From positions 24,873,446-24,913,738 of the forward strand of contig NC_049982.1 of assembly GCF_000003815.2 (NCBI RefSeq): a DNA stretch of 40,293 nt, given 5' to 3'. Positions 1 through 10,996 of the stretch are shown piece after piece. Below the pieces are notes generated by a model. That model made no database searches. It saw only the letters and a program-made list of their open reading frames with translations, and was not told where the DNA came from. Both the position numbers and the translations under genes were made by a program. The stretch is from Branchiostoma floridae (taxonomy: Eukaryota > Chordata > Leptocardii > Amphioxiformes > Branchiostomatidae). The first letter of the stretch is position 1. Each line of letters opens with the position of its first letter.

Positions 1-58
1 TTTTTCTATCTTAGTGAGGCCAGAAACAAAGTAACTTCAAAGGGAGGCCTTATCATCC

Positions 59-238
59 ATGAAAGCTTATCTGTGTTTGGTAGTAATCATTATGCTAGTA
101 CATGCTAAACGTTTTTCAGGATCAATTCTGAAGACCAATTACTTCAGAACGTTTACTCGCTGGCACTTTCGACCGATCGGTGACGTCATGTATTTGCAAG
201 ATCACGTGTCTGTAAATCTCGCGAGTTTACGTTCTTGA
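59..238 (+). CDS. Small ORF starting with a signal-peptide-like segment (doubtful)
   Basis: A 59-codon ORF opens with a Met-Lys start and the hydrophobic core AYLCLVVIIMLVHA, followed by Lys-Arg. That is the pattern of a secretory signal peptide. The rest (KRFSGSILKTNYF and on) matches nothing I recognise. It could be the first exon of a secreted protein, possibly of the lectin gene whose last exon begins at 462. However, the candidate donors (GTGACG near 180, GTAAAT near 212) end in phases that do not fit that acceptor. It may equally be chance. Confidence 0.25.
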   Translation: MKAYLCLVVIIMLVHAKRFSGSILKTNYFRTFTRWHFRPIGDVMYLQDHVSVNLASLRS

Positions 239-461
239 TTGGTCATCAGTATTGGTCATCGGTATTGATCATGGTGAAGGCGACAGTGGTCGTTGAAAAT
301 TTGATTCGTGTGTACTTTTGTGTTAGAAGAAAGTTTAGCATTGTACAAATGGAAGTCTTGTTTGATAACGTTTCAACCTAATTTTCTCTGCAACTAAGTA
401 TTTTAAGTTGTAATTTTGATATGTCCGTTGTGGGTCAATAACCTGTAATTCATTCATACAG

Positions 462-687
462 GGTTCAATTATATTGGATTGGCCTGGATGATCGTCAAAG
501 GGAGAATCATTTTATGTGGAGTGATGGCACAACTTTCAACGGCAACCAACAGCCACGGAATAATAGAAATAGGAGGGATTGTGTTCACGTGAATGTAGAT
601 GGTAGTTTCGATTGGGCCGTGGTTCCCTGCAAAAGGTTTAGAAATTTTGTCTGTGAAATGGTAACTGAGGTACAGACAAGAGAATGA
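462..687 (+). CDS. C-type lectin-like domain, last exon (C-terminal half)
   Basis: The exon follows an acceptor AG at 460-461 and is entered with one base completing a codon. It then reads VQLYWIGLDD, FMWSDGT, NNRNRRDCVHV, FDWAVVPC and FVCEM before stopping at 685-687. This is the second half of a C-type lectin fold: the WIGL core, the W-S-D-G-T strand, and the third and fourth structural Cys with C-E-M at the end. The calcium/sugar motifs are degenerate: the EPN position reads QPR, and the WND position is W followed by AVV. Calcium-dependent sugar binding is therefore unlikely by itself. Upstream exons with the N-terminal half are not identified and may lie left of the window or be lost. A polyA signal follows at 934. 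Confidence 0.8.
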
Positions 688-933
688 AGCAAATTGGGCA
701 AAAGGGTAAATGGTCCGATACCGAATGGATTGTGGTCCGTTGTTGTGTAGAATGCAGAATTATTACCAGTCATGTCAATACTATAGCTAGCTGTTGTAAT
801 ACGAAAAAAAGTGGTACAAAGTGGTACAAAGCTTTTATGTTCCTGATGTGAAGATTTCAGTGCTTCTGAATTATGATATGTAATAAGGGATAACTAAGTT
901 TTCGTTATTTTTAAGAGGTTGTTAAAGGCCTTT

Positions 934-939
934 AATAAA
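934..939 (+). terminator. AATAAA polyadenylation signal of the lectin-like gene
   Basis: A canonical AATAAA lies about 250 bases after the stop codon of the lectin-like exon, a usual distance for a short 3' UTR. Confidence 0.6.
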
Positions 940-1734
940 GGCTAACCGGAATGGTTAAATTTCCATCATCAAATTGTGCAAAATCTTTGTTTTGATTGCA
1001 TTCATTTAACGTCGCAAAAAGAATATGTAACGTGGATTGAGAGGAACGTGACTGGATATAAACAAGTCTAGGCATGACCTAATTTAATGATTAATGAGAG
1101 AACTGAGTAGTGCTATGGCGGAATATCCATACCTATGACTTGTATAGGTGTGATGAAGATGGCATGAATTGAAAAAAATGAAAAATGCAGCATTATTTCC
1201 ATAATTAATAGGACAAATACACAATAGCATTAATGTCTTGCCTAATGTTTAGTTTCTATGGGTATCATGTTTTCTGTTCGATTGATGATAGTATCAGTAA
1301 ATGCGGTATTTGCTTGTGCAAAAATGAGTTCGACTCAATATAGCATAGACAGACATTCATTACGAAAGATAGCCATATCCAACACATTTTAAGTGTTTAT
1401 CTAAGAAATAATTACATATTTCAGGGTTTTATTCAGAAGGAGTTGAGCTTAACCTAAACTTTATACTTTCGCTTTTAATGTTGTAACGTGGTGTGCGTGG
1501 TGTGTTATAGAAAACAGAGGTAACGTTAAAACTATTAAGATTGCATTCTATATAATTTCATGTTAATGTAAGAAAGTGGAAAGCCACTGCCCCACTTTAT
1601 GGTAGAATTACGTTGGGTTCTAAGGGGAAATATAACATTGAACGGTCGATCACCGGTTTTTATATTTGAATAAAGCCACTAGTTACGACGTTTTTGTGCC
1701 TCTTTCCTGTCATTCTTTTTACTTTAAAGCTTGT
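940..1734. other. Intergenic, no gene seen
   Basis: AT-rich sequence with no ORF, family motif or clear repeat that I can support. It separates the lectin-like gene from the tandem repeat array. Confidence 0.5.
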
Positions 1735-2914
1735 TCTAACGTCCCTACCACATGACCCAAACATAAAAAGTGGGCCAGCATACTTTGCTCATTGCACCTG
1801 TGTTCATTCATTTGGGGTTCAACGACCCTTAATTGTCGTATTTTTGAAAATGTCCGTTTCCTTTTCCTGGTAATTTGAATAGACAGAAATCCCCACACAG
1901 ACGAGACAATAGTACTAAAGATAAGCCGTAGGGTGATCTGATCGCTTGGCTAGCATTCCTCAACACAGTGACCCTCAACCAGATTTTAACATTATCAATA
2001 CGCAATGGGTACTTGTGGCGTTAGAAATGTGTGGAAGTTGACAAAATGTTCAGAATTCTAGGCGTCACGTTGATATGTGAGTAAAAACGTAAGGTATAAG
2101 GATATTATGCTCTATCCATACCCCTTGACCAATCGTGACTTACATGATGGACCAATGCACAGCCGCCATAATCAGCACAGATCAATCAAGACACAACAAA
2201 AGGCAACCTATTTCCTCCACGCCCCCTCATTATCTTGTGACAAGCACACCTTGTTAAGCTTTAGGCATTGCAGGCCTGAAACAATATTTGCTTCACAAAA
2301 GTATATTCCTTTCAACGTTTATGTTCCTATCACTCGTCTGATAACTATGTTGAAGCATGAGCAGCAAATTGGGGCTCACATTATGTACCATCACATTCTC
2401 TTTCAATACTTTCTACGATAAAAAACAGGGTGTTGAAACTCCAGGTAATGATAAAGACACTTTTGTATTTAAACCTTTATCTGCACATTGTCAAATAAAA
2501 GTGTGATCTCTTTGCTATGATATTTGAATACATGACTGCATTGACTCATTAAATTGTTGACATTTTTCCTATAATAAATAGTGCATAGTAAGTTTAATAT
2601 GATTTTGTACATCATTAGACACATTTTCACTTCTTGACTTTTCTTATGTAGACAAGTGAAGGGAAAAGAGTATACACATACATAATACACATTTGAAGAG
2701 GTTAGTTATCATTCCTCCGAATGTTTAGTTCCTGGCATGCATGATTAATACGGATATTTTAAAAAATGTATTTCCCTGAACTAATACCTATGGCATCTTT
2801 ACATAGTTTTGACGTAAACTTATTGATAGGGAGTATGTTACCTTCATTCTTGTAATGATCTATCTGGGGAACATTTGCATGTTTGTTCACAAAAACCATA
2901 GAACCATACTTTCG
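1735..2914 (+). repeat. Tandem array unit I (internally deleted, most diverged)
   Basis: The unit carries the recognisable head module (TGACCCAAACATAAAAAGTG at 1752, then TTTCCTTTTCCTGG and ATCCCCACA). Next comes the GATCAATCAAGACACAACAA segment near 2182. The tail from about 2470 contains TTTGCTATGATATTTGAATA, and ACATCATTAGACACATT near 2610. About 1.2 kb of the full unit is missing from its middle. It is visibly more diverged than units III and IV. The left edge is approximate. Confidence 0.65.
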
Positions 2915-3959
2915 TTGTATTTTATTGTCAAAAACAGATGTTTGTTCAAGTCAAAAATTATCCTTTACATGACCCGATCATAAAAAATGGGGCAGCATAC
3001 TTTGGTCAATGAACCTGTGTCCATTCATTTGGGGTTCGACTACCTGTAATTGGCGTATTTTTGAAAATGTCCGTTTCCTTTTCCTGGTAAAATGAGCAGA
3101 AACAAATCCCCACATCACAGCCGAGACAATAGTGCGGATGATGAGCCTGATATCAGGGTGAGTGACCGCTGGGCCGGGGTTGTTCAACTCAATGACCCTC
3201 CTCATCGGTCTTGTTTCAACGTTATTGATATAGAACAATGACATAAGAAATGTGTGATAATGGTAGATATTTGTCTCAAAGTTCACGGCTACATGACGAT
3301 ATGTGCATAGAAACCTTAGTTACATTCATATCTCAATCCACAATCCCTCCTCCCTTCACGACTTACATAATGGTCCAATTCACACTAGAAAAAAGGCTGC
3401 TACGTATACGGGTTGGTTTTTGGTCAGAGCAGATCAATCAAGACAAAACAAAAGGCAACCCATTTCCTCCACGCCCCTTGCGATCTCATGACAAGCACAC
3501 AGTGCAGGTTAACTGTCATTGATGGCCTGATACACTTTATGGGGAAATTATGCTACAAAAAAGTACATCAAATTCCATCTTTCCGTTCCTATATCTCGTC
3601 CGATGCCTATCTTAAAGCATGAGTAGCACACTGGAGCAAAAGTGAATTCACAAAGATAGGAACGGATCCGTCTTTGTGTCTGTAAAACTATTTATTTGTA
3701 ATGTTAGCGATTGAAAATAGTTAGCATTGAATACAGAAGCCCGCAATATCGAAGAAGCCCCTTTCAGTTATTCTGTTAACAACAATAATATTAGTAGCAT
3801 CATCTCCTGTTTTTGTGGAAGAGTCCGTACACACTTATGTCCCAATTACTAAGGAAAAGTGGTTGACTAGATGAGGCCGTGCGCGCGTGAAAGAAAGAGG
3901 GGTAGATTAAAAGTGACCAAAACTTGAATCATATTGTTCCTATAGTTCCTATAATATAT
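2915..3959 (+). repeat. Tandem array unit II (short form)
   Basis: The unit begins with TGTATTTTATTGTCAAAAAC and the head module at 2970, and continues through the GATCAATCAAGACAAAACAA segment near 3430. It ends near 3700, where ATAGGAACGGATCCGTCTTT precedes sequence not shared with the other units. The long middle and tail of the 2.35-kb form are absent. Confidence 0.65.
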
Positions 3960-6312
3960 ATTTCAATGTTAAAGACTGAGGTTTGGTTCAGTCACAAATT
4001 GTCTCACAGATGACCCGAGCGTAAAACGTGGGGCAGCATACTTTGGTCAATGAACCTGTGTCCATTCATTTGGGTTTCAACTACCTTTAATTGGTGTATT
4101 TTTCAAAATGTCTGTTTCCTTTTCCTGGTAAAGTGAGCAGACAGAAATCCCCACATCACAGCCGAGACAATAGTGCGGATGAGCCGCAGGGTGATCTGAT
4201 CTCTGGGCCGGGGTTGTTCAACTCAGCGACCCTCACCATCGGTCTTGTTTTCAGCGTTATCAGTATATAACAGCAATACGAAATGTGTGATAATGAAGAA
4301 AATATGCCTCACAGTTCTCAACTACATGCTGATATAAGAATTGAAACATTTAGTTACATTCATATCTCAATCAAAATCTTTTCCCCCTTCACGACTTACA
4401 TAACGGACCAAGTATGCCTTAAGGCTGTTACCGGTTGCTCATGTGTCAGCACAGATCAATAAAGACACAACAAAAGACAACCCATTTCCTCCACGCCCCT
4501 GACGATCTTACGAAAAAGCAGTGTTAGCTGGTGTTGCTGGCCTGAAAAAAAATTAATTGCTTCAGAATGACACATGCCATTCCACGTTTCTGTTCCTATA
4601 TCTCGTCTGATAGCTATTTTCAAGCATGAGCCGCACATTGCAGTAAACGTGAAATCACAAATAAAAGATAGGAACGGATTCGTCTGTAAAAGTATTTAGC
4701 TGTAATTTCAAAATAGAGTTGAATACAGACACCCTCAACATCTAAGAAGAGTTCAATCACTAGCTACTCTAAAAACAACAAGGACTAAAAATCAGCCCTT
4801 GTTCCCGTGCAAGTTTCTCTTAAACCCTTAATTTGCAAAGCCAAAAGTTTGTTATCTTTGCTATGATATTTGAATACATTACTGTATTGGCTCATGGTAA
4901 CCGACGGTGTGCTTGGGCTAATGTCTGAATTGAATATATAAAAGACTACAAGCTTAAAGTTTATTAGCAGCACTTAAAACATTTAAGGTAAGTGAACCCC
5001 GACACGTTACGATTGCCTACCTTTTATATACATATAACGAGATTAGAACCTGTCCTTTGTGAAATGAAATATATATATATATATATTTATCATTATCATA
5101 TCTCTTCTGTATGTCTTAAACGGGAGAGGATACGGAGTACAGGAGCGAATATGCAGGAAATTAAATAGGAAAGAAAACTCAGTCTACTATTACTAACTCA
5201 AACGTTATATTGATCAGTACATTTTGTTAAACATCCTTTTTCAATTGACAATAGGACATTGACAAGTTCAAGTTGAAAAACATGCCATTTGTACCACATC
5301 AACTAAAGAAATATAATCATCATTGTATTTACATTTAAGTTTATCATTTAAAACGAACATGGAATTTTGCCTATTAAATTAAAAAGGTTGAATAAAAGCA
5401 TAAGACAAATCATTTGCCCAAGTTGCCAATGATAGAAATGAAATCTGTATTAAGAATATTGTATCACAAATTAAACAATGGAAGGGGTAAAATGTACTGC
5501 ATTTCCAGTCATATTATGTGTCCAAATAATACCCATTTTTATCCAACGACAAACCTTTGAAAATACTTCCTTTTCCCTAATCATACGTATTTAACGGATA
5601 TATTGTGCTTTTATGTTTCTTCGAATACGTTTGGTAAATATGAGCAAGAAGTCAACCCCAAAACCATCAGTACATGCAATACGTTGTCTTATCAATAAGC
5701 CTCGGTGGCTGCCAAACCATGCAATCTATCATGATGATTCAAATGGAGACTAAAGTTAGGAAGATTAGGCGTAAGTCAAATGTTGACCACTTTCATCAAG
5801 AAAGTCTTTCAATTGGGGTTATGCATATGGTACCAACAAATGTTTGTTGTTTAATTTCTGCCACGACATTCTGCCATTTGGAGTGACATTTGAGTTCGGA
5901 TTGGCTGTACATCATTAGACACATTATCACTCATTGGCTTTCCTTATGTAGAGAAACAATTGCAAGGGAAAATGAAAAGAGTAGACACACAAATAAGGCA
6001 CATTTGAAGAGGAAATGCTGGCATGCGAAATAAAGAGCTTGCAAATTAAGTTAATAGAAACAAAGTTGTACAGGCAATGTATAGATATAAGTGCTCACCA
6101 TTGCAAAACACATGTATCCTGGCATGCAAGATGTAAAGGTTTAATACGGACATTTTAAAATCGTATTTCCCTGAACGAATACCTATAGCGTGCCTGACAT
6201 AGTTTTGATATACCCGTATTGATAAGAAGTAATTAATTTCATTCTTGTAACGATCTATCTGGTGAATATTTTAATGTTTGTGCCCAGAAACCATAGTATC
6301 AAATACTTTCTA
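3960..6312 (+). repeat. Tandem array unit III (full length, about 2.35 kb)
   Basis: Full unit, repeated almost base for base 2.35 kb further on. It holds the head module at 4012, the GATCAATAAAGACACAACAA segment near 4456, an (AT)n tract at about 5068-5087, and a tail ending in GATCTATCTGGTGAATATTT. Long stretches differ from unit IV by only a few percent by eye. No credible ORF spans it, so it looks non-coding. Confidence 0.85.
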
Positions 6313-8656
6313 TGTATTTTAGTGTCAAAGACTGAAGTTTGTTCAAGTCAAAAATTGTCCTTCACATGACCCGAGCATAAAAAGTGGGGCAGCATACTTT
6401 GGTCAATGAACCTGTGTCCATTCATTTGGGTTCCAACTACCTTTAATTGGTGTATTTTTGAAAATGTCTGTTTCCTTTTCCTGGTAATTTGAACAGACAG
6501 AAATCCCCACATCACAGCCGAGACAATAGTGCGGATGAGCCGCAGGGTGATCTGACCGCTGGGCCGGGGTTGTTCAACTCAGGATCAATGACCCTCATCA
6601 TCGGTCTTGTTTTCAGCGTTTTCAATATATGACAGCAATAAGAAATGTGTGATAATGAAGAAAATATGCCTCACAGTTCTCAACTACATGCTGATATAAG
6701 AATTGAAACATCTAGTTACATTCATATCTCAATCCATAATCTCTTCCCCCTTCATGACTTACATATCGGACCAAGCATGCCTTAAGGCTGTTACCGGTTG
6801 CCTAGGTGTCAGCACAGATCAATCAAGACACAACAAAAGACAACCCATTTCCTCCACGCCCCTGACGATCTTACGAAAAGCAGTGTTAGCTTGTGTTCTT
6901 GGCCTGAAAAAAAATCAATTGCTTCAAAATGACACATGCCATTCCACGTTTCTGTTCCTATATCTCGTCCGATAGCTATTTTCAAGCATGAGCCGCACAT
7001 TGCAGTAAACGTGAAATCACAAAGATAGGAACGGATTTGTCTGTAAAAGTATTTAGCTGTAATTTCAAAATAGAGTTGAATACAGACATACAGCTCAATC
7101 ACTAGCTACTTTAAAAACAACAAGGACTAAAAATCAGCCCTTGTTCCCGTGCAAGTTTCTCTTAAACAGTTTCGTAGACACTTTGGTACATAAACCCTTA
7201 ATTTGCACAGCCAAAAGTTTGTTTTCTTTGCTATGATATTTGAATACATTACTGTATTGGCTCATGGTAACCGACGGTGTGCTTGGGCTAATGTCTGAAT
7301 TGAATATATAAAAGACTACAAGCTTAAAGTTTATTAGCAGTACTTAAAAACATTTAAGGTAAGTGAACCCCGACACGTTACGATTGTCTACATTTTATAT
7401 ACATATAACGAGATTAGAACCTGTCCTTTGTGAAATGAAATATATATATATATATATATTTATCATTATCTTCTGTATGTCTTAAACGGGCGAGGATTCG
7501 GAATACAGGAGCGAATATGCAGGAAATTAAATAGGGAAGAACATATAGTCTACTATTACTAACTCAAACGGTATTTTGATCATTACATTTTTGTAAAACA
7601 TCCTTTTTCAATGGACAATAGGACATTGACAAGTTCAAGTTGAACAACATGCCATTTGTACCACATCAACTAAAGAAATATAATCATCATTGTATTTACA
7701 TTTAAGTTTATCATTTAAAACGGACATGGAATTTTGCCTATCAAATTAAAAGGGTTGAATAAAAGCATAAGACAAATCATTTGCCCAAGTTGCCAATGAT
7801 AGAAATGAAATCTGTATTAAGAATATTGTATCACAAATTAAACAACTGAAGGGGTAAAATGTACTGCATTTCCAGTCATATTATGTGTCCAAATAATACG
7901 CATTTTTATCCAACAACAAAACTTTAAAAACACTTCATTTTCCCTAATCATACATATTTAACGGATATATTGTGCTTTTAAGTTTCTTCGAATACGTTTG
8001 GTAAATATGAGCAAGAAGTCAAACCCAAAACCATCAGTACATGTAATACGTTGTCTTATCAATAAGCCTCGGTGGCTGCCAAACCATGCAATCTATCATG
8101 ATGATTCAAATGGGGACTAAAGTTAGGAAGATCAGGCGTAAGTCAAATGTTGACCACTTTCATCAAGAAAGTCTTTCAATTGGGGTTATGCATATGTTAC
8201 CAACAAATGTCTGTTGTTTAATTTCTGCCACGACATTCTGCCATTTGGAGTGACATTTGAGTTCGGATTGGTTGTACATCATTAGACACATTATCACTCA
8301 TTGGCTTTCCTTATGTAGAGAAACAATTGCAAGGGAAAATGAAAAAAGTAGACACACAAATAAGGCACATTTGAAGAGGAAATGCTGGCATGTAAAATCA
8401 ATTTAGGGCTTGCAAATTAAGTTAATAGAAACAAAGTTGTACAGGCAATTTATAGATATTAGTGCTCACTATTGCAAACACATGTATCCTGGCATGCAAG
8501 ATGTAAAGGTTTAATACGGACATTTTAAAATCGTATTTCCCTGAACGAATACCTATAGCGTGCCTGAAATAGTTTTGACATACCCGTATTGATAAGAAGT
8601 AAGTAACTTCATTCTTGTAACGATCTATCTGGTGAATATTTTCATAGTATCAAATA
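6313..8656 (+). repeat. Tandem array unit IV (full length, about 2.35 kb)
   Basis: Near-identical copy of the preceding unit, offset by about 2354 bases, including the head module at 6366, an (AT)n tract at about 7440-7460 and the same tail. Differences are scattered substitutions and small indels (for example a 30-base extra segment near 7160-7190). This points to a recent tandem duplication or ongoing homogenisation. Confidence 0.85.
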
Positions 8657-9650
8657 CTTTCTATGTATTTTAGTGTCAAAGACTGAAGTTTGTCAAAAAT
8701 TGTCCCACAGATGACCCCAGCATAAAAAAAATGGAGCAGCATGCTTTACTCAGTGCACCTGTGTCCGTTCATTTGGGTTTCAACTACCTTTAATTGGTGT
8801 ATTTTTGAAAATGTCCGTTTCCTTTTCCTGGTAAAGTGAGCAGACAGAAATCCCCACATCACAGCCGAGACAATAGTGCGGATGAGCCGCAGGGTGATCT
8901 AATCTCTGGGCCGGGGTTGTTCAACTCAGTGACCCTCATCATCGGTCTTGTTTTCAGCGTTATCAATAAACTACATGCTGATATAAGAATTGAAACATTA
9001 ATATTTCGTTACATTCATATCTCAATCTATAATCACTTCCCGCTTGCTGGACCATGGGCTGGGGTTTTCAACTCAGTGACCCTCATCATCGCTCTTGTTT
9101 TTAGCGTTATCAATATATAACAGCAATAAGAAATGTGTGATAATGAAGAAAATATGCCTCACAGTTCTCAACTATATGCTGAAATGAGAATAGAAATATT
9201 TAGTTACATTCATATCTGTTACATTCATATCTCAATCAATAACCACTTCCCCCTTCGCGACTTACATAACGGACCACGCACGCCTTAAGGCTGTTGCGGG
9301 TTGCTTGGGTGTCGACATCAGCACAGATCAATCAAGACACAACAAAAGGCAGCCCATTTCCTCCACGCCTCTCGTGATCTCATGGCAAGCAGACTGGGAT
9401 TGCTGGCCTGAAACAAAATCTGCATTAAAAAAGTGTATTCCTTTTTACGTTTGTGTTCGTATAACTCTTCCTTTTCCGATAACTATTTTAAAGCAGGAGC
9501 TGCACATTTACGTAATCAATGACCATTGCTTGCGACTCTTTGAATTTAGATCCTATTCCCACATGCACTCTATTGAAGAATTACGGTGTACAAATTGAGA
9601 TTAACTATGATTTATTAAGGACACATGGTAACCAAGGGTGTATGTGTATG
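8657..9650 (+). repeat. Tandem array unit V (truncated, with internal duplication)
   Basis: Third copy of the head module at 8711. It runs through the GATCAATCAAGACACAACAA segment near 9325 and fades after CATGGTAACC near 9625. About 60 bases around GGGTTTTCAACTCAGTGACC occur twice (near 8909-8970 and 9056-9118), so this unit has its own nested duplication. Confidence 0.7.
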
Positions 9651-10996
9651 ATGGTAGAAGACAAGTGAGAGTAACCTACAAACAGATGGTTTGAGGCCGT
9701 TTGTAACTGAAACAGGGACATAGAAAAACTTCAAGATTTTGCCAACCAGTATGCTTTTTAGATTTTCCCCACCACACTCGAGTTAACTTAGACAAGGCGT
9801 CGGTATAGTTTTCTTATTACGCATGCGTCCATTCAAATGAGGGTCATCTCTGATTGGTCTAATTTTTTAACCGTATTTTTGTTGTAGGGACAAATTAGCG
9901 ACAATACAGGTTAAAATCCAATCACAAGACTGGGATTATTATATGCGTGGGTGGGTATACGTCATACTTTTTACCTTTTCTGTGAAAAATAGTTTCCTCT
10001 TCACGGAAAAGTCGTACTTTGGGAAAGTTTTGTGCTCATACTGTGAGCTGAGTTAAATGTTTCCGTAGATGACCTCATTTGTGAAAAAAAGTCACTCCAG
10101 TTGACCATCACCTAATTGATAACCCAACTCTTACAATCTAAACCTTTCACAGGGTTTCGCACTCAATGCAATATAAAGTTTGGATTCAGAATCCTAAGCA
10201 TTTCATTCAACAGGTATGTTACAAGTTTGTCAGCTATAACAATAAGTCTGTAGAAAGTTACAAGTATTCAAATACGGCTTTATTGATAGTAAAACATAGC
10301 AGTTCTTACACAGACAACAGATACAACATTAAAAGATTGAAAGAATACATAGATAATATCATTTACTTGAAGTCAGCTCAAAGCCTTAAAGCGAATGCGG
10401 GCATGAAATACAGTTTGTGTTTCTGTGTGGATGTTGGAAAACGATGTACAACTTTTCATCCTGCTGGACGATTAATATTCCTATACGTTTCCCTCGCTTT
10501 TTTGCAAAGAGGCAGGTGTAAGCTATTATTTTGTCGTTACGCCCCCTCATTTTCCACGCCTATAATATTATGCTAATTTCTCTATTTTTTTAAAGGTCAC
10601 TTCCTTGTGAGAGACTGTCCTCTATTGTTCTGAATCCCAATAAATACGCACCCTTGCCGCTGTTTTAGGCAGTTCCCAACGGCGAGCGACATCGTCCAGA
10701 GAGACTTCTCCAACCTACCAACCAACCAACCAGCCAGTTGACCAGTCAAGCTGTGCCCATCTCCGAATCTCAGCGACCCAACGTTCTTCAGTGGTACTTC
10801 GTCTGGCAAACTTTATGCTCTGTTTTTCTCCATTATTAGGCTTAGTTATTTAATGCACTGAGTGCGTAAGCTGCATGCTTTAAATGACGAAGAATGCTTC
10901 TTAACTGCAAGTCTTGTTTGTAATTGCTTTGCAGGTTTTCATACTCTGTATTAGATTTCAAGGACATACTGACCTGTTTCTGTCAATTTCTTACAG
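9651..10996. other. Intergenic and upstream region of the BRICHOS gene
   Basis: No supported gene. The stretch from about 10600 to 10800 is less AT-rich and contains a CCAACCAACCAACC run, and could include promoter or 5' UTR sequence of the gene that starts at 10997. I found no decisive TATA or initiator. The 136-codon ORF at 10166 has no recognisable content. Confidence 0.4.

Noticed and set aside
1735-9650. Small ORFs recurring in each array unit (for example those reading DQSRHNKRQPISSTP)
   Set aside because: They recur only because the DNA repeats. Frames break at different places in each unit and no domain is seen, so the array is treated as non-coding.
10166-10576. 136-codon ORF on the + strand upstream of the BRICHOS gene
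   Set aside because: No domain, no signal peptide and no splice or codon pattern like the real exons nearby. It lies in AT-rich sequence where an ORF of this length can occur by chance.
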